NCBI RefSeq assembly: GCF_014640075.1
Contig: NZ_BMGG01000002.1
Coordinates: 62,001 to 126,000 of the forward strand
Source: Chelatococcus reniformis
GTDB taxonomy: Bacteria > Pseudomonadota > Alphaproteobacteria > Rhizobiales > Beijerinckiaceae
Direction: 5' to 3'
Length of the DNA: 64,000 nucleotides
The notes under the pieces are model-generated. The model saw only the letters and a list, made by a program, of their open reading frames with translations, ran no database searches and was not told the origin of the DNA. The translations under genes were made by a program, and so were the position numbers. Of the stretch, positions 1 through 7,886 are shown in pieces (position 1 is the first letter of the stretch; each line of letters begins with the position of its first letter).

Positions 1-220
1 GGTTTCGGGCTACCTCCTCGGCGGCGCCGTGCTGATCGAGACCGTGTTCAACCTCAATGGTCTCGGGCAGTATGCGGTGCAGGCGGTCACGACAGCCGAC
101 TATGCGCCCATTCAGGCCTTCGTGCTGATCTCGGCGGTCTTCACGATGCTGGTCTACCTCCTCGTCGATCTGGCCTATTTCGCGCTTGATCCGCGCGTGT
201 CACGGGGAGCCACGCGGTGA
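1..220 (+). CDS. ABC transporter permease, DppB/OppB type (3' end only)
   Basis: C-terminal part of an inner-membrane permease for peptide-like substrates; the gene begins before the window and the first complete codon is at base 2. The visible ~72 residues include GGAVLIETVFNLNGLG, the conserved segment just before the last membrane helices of DppB/OppB/GsiC permeases, then a hydrophobic helix (AFVLISAVFTMLVYLLVDLAYF) and the family-typical ending YFALDPRVS. Its TGA (218-220) shares a base with the ATG of the next gene (TGATG), so translation is probably coupled. The binding protein of this system must lie upstream, outside the window. Confidence 0.9.
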   Translation, partial: VSGYLLGGAVLIETVFNLNGLGQYAVQAVTTADYAPIQAFVLISAVFTMLVYLLVDLAYFALDPRVSRGATR

Positions 221-1962
221 TGGCATTCGTGGCGTCGAAGGGGCCTTCCCGCCGGCTACACGGCGTGCGGCGCGTCTGGGCCGGCCTGTCCGCGGGCGAT
301 CGCATCGTCGTTCTGCTGTTCGCGCTGATCGTGTCCGTCGCGATTGCCGGGCCATGGCTCGCGCCCCATCCGACCATGACGGCCGATCCCGCCCAACGGC
401 TGCTGCCGCCGAGCCTGGAGCACTGGCTCGGCACCGACGACAACGGCATCGACGTGTTCTCGCGGCTGCTGGCTGCGCCGCGCACCGACGTCACCATTGC
501 GCTGGTCGCGACCCTCCTGTCGGTGCTCGTCGGCGCGCCGCTCGGCGTGCTCGCCGGCCTGTTCGAGTCCCATCCCCGCCGTGTGCTGTCGCTCACCGGC
601 GAGGGCATGCTGCGTCTGCTGGACGTGTTGCAGGCGTTCCCTGTTTTCATCCTGGCGATGGTGCTGGTGGCCATCCGCGGTCCCGGCACCGAGAACGTGA
701 TCCTGGCCGTCGCATTCGTGAACTTTCCAGTGTTTCTGAGGCTCGTGCGCTCCGAGTTGCTGTCGCTCAGGCAGCGGCCATTCGCGGAGGCGGCTCGCGC
801 GATCGGCAGGTCCGACCTTGCCGCGGCGTTCGTCCACCTGTTGCCGAACGCCCTGCCGACGGTGGTCGTGCAGCTATCGGTGACGGTGGGGTTCGCCGTG
901 CTGCTGACCGCCGGCTTGAGCTTCGTCGGCGCCGGCATCCGGCCGCCGACACCGGAGCTCGGCGCCATGATCGCCGGCGGCGCCAAGTTCATGGCGCTGG
1001 GGCAGTGGTGGGTGTCGTTGTTCCCGGGCCTCGCCCTCGGCGCGATCGTCTTCGTCTGCGGCCTGTTCGGCGAGGTGATCGGCCGCGCGCTCGAGCCGGG
1101 GGCCTCCTCAGCCCCTCGGCGTCGGCGGGCGCCACCGCTCGCCGCGGCTGCCGCAGCCACGAATGCGCCGGCCGCCGACCCGCAGGCGCTCCTTGCCGTC
1201 GACCGGTTGTCGCTGATCGGCGACGATCCGGAGGCGCCGCTCCTGGAGACTATGTCCCTGTCCCTGCGCCCCGGCGAGCGGCTCGGCATCGTCGGCGTCG
1301 CCGGCGCGGGTAAGTCGCTGCTGCTCAGGACGGTGCTGGCGCTGCCGCCGCCCGGCACCACGGTGCGTGGCCGGGTCCGGTTCGAGGGCCGCGATCTCGA
1401 GACCCTGCCGGCGGCGGAGCTGCGCCGGCTGCGCGGCGCGACGCTCGCCGCGATCCTGCCGAACGCCAAGGCGCAGCTGAACCCGCTAGTGCGGATCGGC
1501 GACTTCATGGCCGCGCAGATCCGGGCGCACGTACGCTGCTCGGAGGCCGAGGCCCGCCGCCGCGCGGCGAAGATGCTGGTGGCGGTGGGGCTGACCGATC
1601 CGGAGCGACGCCTCGACGCCTATCCCCATGAGCTCAGCGGCGGCATGGCGCAGCGGGTCTGCATCGCCATCGCCTTGCTGCACCGTCCGCGCCTGCTGGT
1701 GGCGGACGAGCCGACGGCCGGCCTCGACGTGACGGTGCAGCGTCAGGTCCTCGACCTCATGCTGAAGCTGTCGAAGGAGCAGAATGTGGCCCAGATCGTC
1801 GCCACGCGCGATCTCGGCATCGTCGCCCACTACTGCGATACGGTCGCCGTCCTCGAGGGCGGCCGTCTCGTCGAGATGGGCCCGGTGGCCGCCGTGCTGA
1901 CGGCGCCGTCGAGCGCCGTGACGCACCGCCTCATCGCCGCGAGCCGGGGAGAGACGGCATGA
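220..1962 (+). CDS. fused dipeptide ABC permease (DppC-like) and ATP-binding (DppD-like) protein
   Basis: One 580-residue protein joins two normally separate subunits of a peptide importer. Residues ~1-290 are a DppC-type permease: N-terminal membrane helix, LGTDDNGIDVFSRLL motif near 70, and an EAA-type loop (FAEAARAIGRSDLAAAF) near 190-205 that docks the ATPase. After an Ala/Pro/Arg-rich linker (~295-325) a complete ATPase follows: Walker A GVAGAGKS ~360, canonical signature LSGGM ~470, Walker B LLVADEP ~490 and the D-loop TAGLD. The ATPase half ends at the signature/Walker B core plus a short tail and lacks the long C-terminal oligopeptide domain. ATG 220 is preferred to GTG 217 because it overlaps the upstream stop. 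Permease-ATPase fusions occur in the family but are a minority arrangement. Confidence 0.92.
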   Translation: MAFVASKGPSRRLHGVRRVWAGLSAGDRIVVLLFALIVSVAIAGPWLAPHPTMTADPAQRLLPPSLEHWLGTDDNGIDVFSRLLAAPRTDVTIALVATLLSVLVGAPLGVLAGLFESHPRRVLSLTGEGMLRLLDVLQAFPVFILAMVLVAIRGPGTENVILAVAFVNFPVFLRLVRSELLSLRQRPFAEAARAIGRSDLAAAFVHLLPNALPTVVVQLSVTVGFAVLLTAGLSFVGAGIRPPTPELGAMIAGGAKFMALGQWWVSLFPGLALGAIVFVCGLFGEVIGRALEPGASSAPRRRRAPPLAAAAAATNAPAADPQALLAVDRLSLIGDDPEAPLLETMSLSLRPGERLGIVGVAGAGKSLLLRTVLALPPPGTTVRGRVRFEGRDLETLPAAELRRLRGATLAAILPNAKAQLNPLVRIGDFMAAQIRAHVRCSEAEARRRAAKMLVAVGLTDPERRLDAYPHELSGGMAQRVCIAIALLHRPRLLVADEPTAGLDVTVQRQVLDLMLKLSKEQNVAQIVATRDLGIVAHYCDTVAVLEGGRLVEMGPVAAVLTAPSSAVTHRLIAASRGETA

Positions 1963-2933
1963 CGTTCGCGCCGCTCGTCCAGGTGGCGCATCTGAGCAAG
2001 CGCTTTCGCCTCGACCGGCACCACTACGTGGGTGCCGTCAACGACATCAGCTTCACCATCGGCAAGGGCGAAACCCTGGGCCTGGTGGGAGAAAGCGGCT
2101 CCGGCAAGACCACCGTCGGGCGCTGCCTGCTCAGGCTGATCGAGCCGAGCGCCGGCTCCATCACCTTCGCGGGCGCCGACTTGACCGGCGCATCCGCCGC
2201 GGAGCTCCGGGCATTGCGCCCGCGCTTGCAGCTGGTCTTCCAGGATCCGCTCGCCTCGCTCAACCCACGCCGGACGATCGGGCAGACGGTGGCCGAGCCG
2301 CTGCGGCTGCACACCCGGCAGAGCGCCGCCGCCTGCCGCGCCGCGGCGGCGGAGATGCTGCGTGAGGTCGGCCTCGACGCCAGCCGCTTCGATCGCTACC
2401 CGATCGAGCTCACCGCGAGCGAGCAGCAGCGCGTCGGCATCGCGCGGGCGCTGGTGACGCGCCCGGATCTGGTCGTGCTGGACGAGCCGACATCGACGCT
2501 CGACCCCATCATGCGCGCCGAGATCCTCGACGTGCTGGAGCGCATGCAAGCCGCGCTCGGCGTCTCCTATCTGTTCATCTCACACGACCTGACCGCCGTG
2601 GAGCGCCTGAGCCACCGCATCGCCGTGATGTACCTGGGCCGGCTCGTCGAGATCGGCAGCACGCGCGCCCTGATGCGCCAGCAGGATCACCCCTACACCC
2701 GCGCGCTGCTGTCGGCCGTTCTCGACGCGGATCCGACGAAGCCGATTCCACCTCACGTCGTCGAGGGCGAGATCCCGAGTGCCGTCAATCCGCGCGACGA
2801 ATGCCCCTTCGTCGGCCGCTGCCCCATTCACATTCCGGTCTGCCGGGACGCGATGCCGGGCATGGCGGACATGGGCGGGGCCCATTTCGCGGCGTGCGTG
2901 CGCGCGCCGGAACTGGTTCGAGGTGCGCTGTGA
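1959..2933 (+). CDS. dipeptide/oligopeptide ABC transporter ATP-binding protein (DppF-like)
   Basis: Second ATPase of the peptide importer, 324 residues, starting by ATGA overlap with the fused subunit. Walker A GESGSGKTT lies near residue 44, the Q-loop QLVFQDPLASLNPR near 88, Walker B LVVLDEPTS near 170 and a switch histidine in FISHDL near 208. The C-terminus has the Opp/Dpp extension with CPFVGRCPIHIPVC near 290. The ABC signature reads LTASE (ELTASEQQRVGIARAL) instead of LSGGQ, so one composite ATP site formed with the partner ATPase may be catalytically weak. The gene overlaps the next one by GTGA. Confidence 0.92.
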   Translation: MTFAPLVQVAHLSKRFRLDRHHYVGAVNDISFTIGKGETLGLVGESGSGKTTVGRCLLRLIEPSAGSITFAGADLTGASAAELRALRPRLQLVFQDPLASLNPRRTIGQTVAEPLRLHTRQSAAACRAAAAEMLREVGLDASRFDRYPIELTASEQQRVGIARALVTRPDLVVLDEPTSTLDPIMRAEILDVLERMQAALGVSYLFISHDLTAVERLSHRIAVMYLGRLVEIGSTRALMRQQDHPYTRALLSAVLDADPTKPIPPHVVEGEIPSAVNPRDECPFVGRCPIHIPVCRDAMPGMADMGGAHFAACVRAPELVRGAL

Positions 2934-4312
2934 GCGGCGCCGTCGAGGACCTGCTGCGCGCCGCCGTGGCGGCGCATCGGGCGGGGCGCTGGGCCGAAGC
3001 CGAGCAGGGCTATGCACGTGTCCTCGTGGCCGAGCCCGGCCATGCGTGGGCACATTATTTCGCCTCCCTCATCGCCGACGAACGCGGTGAGGGCGCGCTG
3101 GCGCTCGACCATCTGCGGCGCAGCGCCGAAGCGACGGCGCCGCCCGCCGCCGCGCTGGTCGCGCTCGGCAACAAGGAGATGGCGCGCCACGGCTTCGAGG
3201 CGGCCCTGGCGGCCTACGTGCGCGCCGAGGTCCAGCGCCCGCGCATGGTGGCCGCGGTGACGGGGCGGGCGCTGGCGCTGAAGCGGTTGGGACGGCTCGA
3301 CGAGGCCCTGGCCGCATCACGCCGCGCGCTCGAACTGCGCCGGTCGTGGCGGCCGGGCGTGGTGCAGCCGCCGGGCGAGCTCGATCCCGCCGATGCGCAG
3401 GAGATGCGGCGAACCAATCGGGTCAAGCTTGCGCACGATGCGGCGCAGCTGAAGTACCTCTGCGGCCAGGGACGGCTCGGCCTTGACTATCTCGACATCG
3501 CTGCGGCCTACGAGCGGCTGGCCGACGAGCTGCCGCGTCATCGGGGCGACACGGCGATCGCGGAGCTGGGCGAGCCCGCGCTGGCTGCCACCTCCTTCGC
3601 CTACAATCGGCTGCTCCATCTGCCCGCCTGCGCCGCGGCGCCGGGGGCCGTGCTCTCGCAAGGCACGGACTTCGCGCGCGCCGATGCGGCCTTCGTCGAG
3701 GCCCACCCGCAGCCGGTCGTCATCGACGATGCCCTGCACCCCCATGCCCTGGCCGCCCTGCAGCGCTTTTGCCGTGAGGCGACGATCTGGTTCGAGGTCA
3801 AGGATCACGGCGGCCATCTCGGCGCCTATTTCGAGGAGGGCCTCGGCTGCGAGTTGCTGGTCGAGATCACGCGTGCCCTGTCCCGGGCGCTGCCGCGCAG
3901 CCTGGACGGCCTCTCGCTGGCGCAATTGTGGGCCTACAAGCACATGCAGGGCGGCAGCGGTACCGACTACCACGCCGACATCGGCCGGGTCAGCGCCAAC
4001 CTGTGGATCACCCCCGACGAGGATTGCCTGGAGCCCGACGGCGGAGGGCTGGAGATCTGGCCGGTCGAGATGCCGCCGGGGTGGGACTTTCACAAGGCCA
4101 ACGTGGATCGGGACAGCATTCGCACGATGCTGGCGGGATCCACGGCGCGGCCGGTCCATATTCCCTACCGGTGCAACCGCCTGGTTCTGTTCGACGCCAA
4201 CCTCTTCCATCGCACCGGGCAGGGGCGGTTCGCGCCGGGCTACGGGCGCCAGCGGATCAACATCACCTTCCTGTTCGACGCGATGCACCGCGAATCTGTC
4301 AGCCCGTCTTGA
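2930..4312 (+). CDS. TPR-repeat 2-oxoglutarate/Fe(II)-dependent oxygenase-like protein
   Basis: Protein of 460 residues whose GTG start overlaps the stop of the DppF-like gene (GTGA); a longer reading from 2801 would lie mostly inside that gene and is rejected. Residues ~1-140 are Ala-rich tetratricopeptide-like helices (AEAEQGYARVLVAEPGHAWA and similar). The C-terminal part resembles 2OG-Fe(II) oxygenases: HxD iron ligands in DYHADIGRVSANLWIT (~345), a possible distal ligand in DANLFHRTGQGRF (~425) and an Arg for 2-oxoglutarate a little later (GRQRINITFLF). The substrate is unknown. The tight coupling to a peptide transporter suggests it acts on an imported peptide or amino-acid derivative, which is inference. 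Confidence 0.78.
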   Translation: MSGAVEDLLRAAVAAHRAGRWAEAEQGYARVLVAEPGHAWAHYFASLIADERGEGALALDHLRRSAEATAPPAAALVALGNKEMARHGFEAALAAYVRAEVQRPRMVAAVTGRALALKRLGRLDEALAASRRALELRRSWRPGVVQPPGELDPADAQEMRRTNRVKLAHDAAQLKYLCGQGRLGLDYLDIAAAYERLADELPRHRGDTAIAELGEPALAATSFAYNRLLHLPACAAAPGAVLSQGTDFARADAAFVEAHPQPVVIDDALHPHALAALQRFCREATIWFEVKDHGGHLGAYFEEGLGCELLVEITRALSRALPRSLDGLSLAQLWAYKHMQGGSGTDYHADIGRVSANLWITPDEDCLEPDGGGLEIWPVEMPPGWDFHKANVDRDSIRTMLAGSTARPVHIPYRCNRLVLFDANLFHRTGQGRFAPGYGRQRINITFLFDAMHRESVSPS

Positions 4313-5099
4313 AGCGTGCGCCACGCTTCTCGATGAAGGCGCTGATACCCTCGCGGAAGTCGGCCGTTCCGGCGAGCCCAACGAAGCTGTCCTTTTCCAA
4401 GTCCAACTGGCGGTCGAAGCTGCCCTCCACGGCCTGCTGCACGAGGCGCTTGACGGCGGCGTCGGCGCCGGCGGCGGTCCGCGTCAGCCGTTCGGCGAGC
4501 GCCGTCGCGGCGGGCATCAGGTCGGCCTTGGTCACCACCCGGTTGACGAGCCCGAGGCGCAGGGCGTCCGCTGCATCGATCGGCTCGTTGAGAAGCATGA
4601 GCTCCACGGCGCGGCGCGGGCCGAGCAGGCGCGTCAGTGACCATGTGGTGCCGCCGTCAGGGCTCGTGCCGAGCTTGGTGTAGGCCGAGCGCAGGGTGGT
4701 GTCGTCGGCCGCGATGACGAGGTCACAGGCGAGCGCCAGCCCGACGCCGCCGCCCGCCACCGGGCCGTGGATGGCGGCGATGACCGGCTTCGGCATGCGC
4801 CTGATCGACCGCATCACCGCGTGGAAGCGGTCGATCAGTTCAGCTGCGGTTGCCGGCGCCGCGGCGAGGTCGGCGTGGAAGAGGGCAAGATCGCCGCCGG
4901 CCATGAACGAGCGCCCGGCACCCGCCAAGACCACGGCGCGCACGCTTGGATCGTCGGCGACGCTCGCGAAGGCCGTGGCCATCGCAGCGGCGAGCGTCTC
5001 GTCGAGCACGTTCAGCACGCGCGGCCGGTTCATCGTGAGATAGGCCACGGCCTCGCGCCGCTCCACGAGCAGGGCGTCGGTGGAAGGCGCCCGCGTCAT
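4299..5099 (-). CDS. enoyl-CoA hydratase/isomerase family protein
   Basis: Crotonase-fold enzyme of 266 residues, expected to hydrate or isomerise an unsaturated acyl-CoA. The oxyanion-hole segments are visible as GAGRSFMAGGDLALF (~65) and HGPVAGGGVGLALACDL (~110), and the second catalytic region reads AYTKLGTSPDGGTTWSL, with Asp rather than the Glu of classical hydratases, as in many PaaG-like members. The start ATG overlaps the stop of the binding-protein gene (ATGA). Its stop overlaps the end of the convergent TPR-oxygenase gene by 14 bp. It is the last gene of the leftward acyl-CoA operon. Confidence 0.93.
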   Translation of the reverse strand: MTRAPSTDALLVERREAVAYLTMNRPRVLNVLDETLAAAMATAFASVADDPSVRAVVLAGAGRSFMAGGDLALFHADLAAAPATAAELIDRFHAVMRSIRRMPKPVIAAIHGPVAGGGVGLALACDLVIAADDTTLRSAYTKLGTSPDGGTTWSLTRLLGPRRAVELMLLNEPIDAADALRLGLVNRVVTKADLMPAATALAERLTRTAAGADAAVKRLVQQAVEGSFDRQLDLEKDSFVGLAGTADFREGISAFIEKRGARFKTG

Positions 5100-6322
5100 G
5101 GCTGCGTCCTCGCGGTCGCGGCCGGCCTGCGCTCCAGGGCGCAGCCGGTCTCGCCGACCGGCCGGAAGGCCTGCTCGGCCGGGATGGTGGCCAGTCGCTC
5201 GTAGTAGTCCCAAGATCCCTTCGACTCCTCGGGCCTTTTCACCCTGAACAGGTACATGTCGTGGATCTTGCGGCCGTTGGGCCGGATGTGGCCTTTGCCG
5301 AACAGCGGATCGTCCGTGGGGTTGGACTTCATCCAGGCGAGGACGGCGGCGGTGTCCTTGCCCTTCAGCGCCTCGACGGCCTTCAGGTAGTGCAGCACGC
5401 CGGCATAAACGCCGGCATGGATCATCGTCGGCATGCGCCCGCCCCGCCGTTCGGCGAAGCGCCTGGCGAACGCCCGCGTGCCGTCGTTGAGGTCCCAGTA
5501 GAAGGGGGAGGTCAGCACCAGGCCCTGGGCGGCCTTGAGGCCGAGCGCGTGCACGTCGGAAATGAAGATCAGCATGCCGGCCAGGTTCTGCCCGCCCTGG
5601 GCGATGCCGAATTCGGCCGCCTGCTTGATGGCGTTGATGGTGTCGCCGCCGCCGTTGGCGAGCGCCACGACCTTGGCCTTGGAGTTCTGCGCCGTCAGCA
5701 GATAGGAGGAGAAGTCCGCCGTCGCCAGCGGATGCTTGACCCCACCGACCACGCGTCCGCCGGCCTTCTCGACGAAGGCCGTGACGTCGCGCTCGAGCGA
5801 ATGGCCGAAGGCATAATCGGCGGTGATGAAGAACCAGCTGTCGCCGCCGGCCTTGGCCAATGCCGTCGCCGTGCCGTTCGCCAGAGCGTAGGTGTCGTAG
5901 GTGAACTGGATCGTGTTCGGCGTGCATTGGGTGCCGGTGAGCTCGGCGGCGCCGGCGCCCGAGTTGATCTGGATCTTGTTCTTTTCGCGCGCGATCTGGT
6001 TGACGGCGAGTGCCACCGACGACACCGGCACGTCCAGGACGACGTCGACGTTGTCCTGATCGAACCACTTGCGTACCACGGCGGCGCCCACATCCGCTTT
6101 GTTCTGGTGATCGCCCGAGACGACCTCGACCTTGATGCCTTTCGACGCGGCCTTGAAGTCGTCTACAGCCATCTCGGCGGCGATCACCGAGCCGTCGCCG
6201 GCAAGGTCGACGAACTGGCCCGAGCGGTCGTTGAGGACGCCGAGCTTGACGGAGACCTGCGCCCCGGCCGTCGTCGTGAAGGCTGCCAGCACGGCAGCGC
6301 ACAGTGCTGCGATCTTGACCAT
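5096..6322 (-). CDS. ABC transporter substrate-binding protein, LivJ/branched-chain amino acid type
   Basis: Periplasmic binding protein of 408 residues. The N-terminus MVKIAALCAAVLAAFTTTAG is a signal peptide with cleavage near AGA-QV, and this decides the start; the longer reading to 6655 adds 111 residues with no family character. The mature part has the type I periplasmic-binding fold (LGVLNDRSGQFVDLAGDGSV at the start, DYAFGHSLERD in the middle, DPLFGKGHIRPNGRKIHDMY near the end). It is a close paralogue of the product at 7887-9095. No Liv permease or ATPase is adjacent. The setting with an acyl-CoA ligase and hydratase suggests an aromatic or carboxylic acid ligand rather than an amino acid (inference). 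Confidence 0.92.
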   Translation of the reverse strand: MVKIAALCAAVLAAFTTTAGAQVSVKLGVLNDRSGQFVDLAGDGSVIAAEMAVDDFKAASKGIKVEVVSGDHQNKADVGAAVVRKWFDQDNVDVVLDVPVSSVALAVNQIAREKNKIQINSGAGAAELTGTQCTPNTIQFTYDTYALANGTATALAKAGGDSWFFITADYAFGHSLERDVTAFVEKAGGRVVGGVKHPLATADFSSYLLTAQNSKAKVVALANGGGDTINAIKQAAEFGIAQGGQNLAGMLIFISDVHALGLKAAQGLVLTSPFYWDLNDGTRAFARRFAERRGGRMPTMIHAGVYAGVLHYLKAVEALKGKDTAAVLAWMKSNPTDDPLFGKGHIRPNGRKIHDMYLFRVKRPEESKGSWDYYERLATIPAEQAFRPVGETGCALERRPAATARTQP

Positions 6323-6410
6323 GGTTCCCCCCTTGCGTGAGCCGGCCGGGCGCGTCGATCGCGCCGTGGTGCGGGCGCCGCCTTCGGCGGTCTTCCCGGG
6401 CTTGTGACGA

Positions 6411-6791
6411 TCAGGGCTGCCGGCCGGCTGGCCCGCTCCGTTCCAGATGGCGGGGCCGCACGACGCGGACGTCGTCGATCGTGCGGGCCAGAACCGCCTC
6501 GACGACGGCGTCGAAGCGATCATCGAGCCGCCCGGCGCGGATCGCGGCGCAGAGCTCGCGCGCCAGGGGCCCGGGCTCGCCGCCGGCCTTGCCCAGCAGC
6601 CCGGCCCAGACCGTCGCGTCGGCTTTCGGATGGCTCTCGCCGGTGCCGAGCTCACGCTCGCAGATGCCGACGAGGTGCGCGGCGACCTGCGCCTGGTAGC
6701 GCGCCTCGCCGTCGAGTTGCGGGACGAGTTGGTCCAGCGCCTCGCGGACGCTGGCCAGCAGGTCGTCGATCGCCGGTCGATACTGGCTCAT
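6411..6791 (-). CDS. DUF6285-type small protein
   Basis: Acidic/Ala-rich soluble protein of 126 residues (MSQYRPAIDDLLASVREALD start, KADATVWAGLLG in the middle), predicted almost entirely helical with no signal peptide. It resembles the DUF6285 family, whose genes typically follow an aminoglycoside-phosphotransferase-like kinase and acyl-CoA dehydrogenase genes; here the kinase gene lies 7 bp upstream. Function is unknown; an accessory or partner role for the kinase is plausible from the conserved pairing. The family name is from memory of sequence and context. Confidence 0.75.
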   Translation of the reverse strand: MSQYRPAIDDLLASVREALDQLVPQLDGEARYQAQVAAHLVGICERELGTGESHPKADATVWAGLLGKAGGEPGPLARELCAAIRAGRLDDRFDAVVEAVLARTIDDVRVVRPRHLERSGPAGRQP

Positions 6792-6798
6792 GTCGGCC

Positions 6799-7806
6799 TC
6801 ACGCGTAGGCGTTGCGCAGCGTCATCAGCAGATCGTATTCGATCAGGCTGGTGTTGCGGCCGCAGGCGGCGAAGATGACGTCGCGCCGGCCGCCGAAGAC
6901 ATGGCCGTGCGCCTGCATCATGTTGAGAATGGCCCAGCGGACGAGGCCGAAGACCTGCCAATAGCGCACCTCGTCCGGCGTGATCCTTCGGCCGCCGTGA
7001 TCGGCATAGCTGGCGAGCAGGTCGGAGAGGTGTCCGAAGCCGCCGACAACGAGGTCGGGGCGGCTGAACCGCCATGAGCGCGTGCTGAGCCAGCCGAGAT
7101 CCTCGGCCGGGCTGCCGAGATGCGAACACTCCCAATCCAGCACCGCGGTGATGCCGGCCGGGCCCACCATCAGGTTGCCGGTGCGAAAGTCGCCGTGCAG
7201 CAGGGCGTGGGGCCCCGCATCCGGCCGGTTGCGTTCGAGCCAACGCAGGCCCAGCTCGATGGCCGGGTGCGGCTCGTCGTAGAGATCGTAGCGCCCGACC
7301 TGGGCCGCAAGCGGGTCGAGGCTGTCGCGGGTCGTCGCCAGCTGCGGCGTCTGCGCCGGATCGATGCCGTGCAGCAGCGCCAGCAGGGCGCCGACCTGGG
7401 CGGCGAGGCGCGGCCGCAGGGCTTCGAACTGCCGTCCCGCAACGATCCGCGACGGCATCGTCTCGCCCGCGACGAAAGCGGTGACGAAGCCTTCGCCCAG
7501 ACCGTCGGCCGGTTCGAACAGCAGGATCGGTTCGGGCACCGGAAACCCGTGCGCGTGGGCGAGGCGCATGACGGCGAACTGTGCGGCAGCCGGCAGGAAG
7601 GGATTGTCGTCGCCGGCGTAGGTCGCCTGGCGCGACACCATGCGCCGGCGGCTCGTTCCCTCGACCAGGTCGAAGATGATCGTTCGGTTGCTGCCGCCGA
7701 GCGTCGGAACGACGATATTCTCGATCGATGCGGACGCGCCGGCATGGCGCGCCAGCACCTGGGCCAGCTTCTCACGGCCCTCGTCGATGTTGGCGCTTAC
7801 CTCCAT
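6799..7806 (-). CDS. phosphotransferase family protein (APH/ACAD10-kinase-like)
   Basis: Soluble 335-residue protein with the aminoglycoside-phosphotransferase/choline-kinase fold. Key motifs are the nucleotide-binding N-lobe (LGGSNRTIIFDL), the Brenner catalytic loop LLHGDFRTGNLM (~205, catalytic Asp and Asn) and the metal-binding segment ITAVLDWECSHLGSPAEDLGW (Asp ~225). Bacterial members of this group sit beside acyl-CoA dehydrogenases and resemble the kinase domain of mammalian ACAD10/ACAD11, which phosphorylates 4-hydroxyacyl groups before dehydrogenation. The present context (acyl-CoA ligase, enoyl-CoA hydratase) fits hydroxyacid catabolism better than drug resistance. The next gene begins 7 bp downstream. 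Confidence 0.88.
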   Translation of the reverse strand: MEVSANIDEGREKLAQVLARHAGASASIENIVVPTLGGSNRTIIFDLVEGTSRRRMVSRQATYAGDDNPFLPAAAQFAVMRLAHAHGFPVPEPILLFEPADGLGEGFVTAFVAGETMPSRIVAGRQFEALRPRLAAQVGALLALLHGIDPAQTPQLATTRDSLDPLAAQVGRYDLYDEPHPAIELGLRWLERNRPDAGPHALLHGDFRTGNLMVGPAGITAVLDWECSHLGSPAEDLGWLSTRSWRFSRPDLVVGGFGHLSDLLASYADHGGRRITPDEVRYWQVFGLVRWAILNMMQAHGHVFGGRRDVIFAACGRNTSLIEYDLLMTLRNAYA

Positions 7807-7886
7807 GGTGCGCTCGCGACGCGGGAGGCGGCTCGATCACTCATGCTGTCCTCCCACGGATCTCGACACCGTGCTGACGCATGGCG

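Noticed and set aside
141-1508. 455-codon leftward frame over the DppC-DppD fusion
   Set aside because: Ser/Arg/Pro-rich shadow without motifs; the plus strand shows complete permease and ATPase signatures.
2801-2929. Longer start for the TPR-oxygenase
   Set aside because: It lies within the DppF-like gene and adds residues without TPR character; the GTG at 2930 overlaps the upstream stop.
6799-7806. Aminoglycoside resistance gene
   Set aside because: The kinase fold is shared, but context and motifs fit the ACAD10-like group next to acyl-CoA enzymes.
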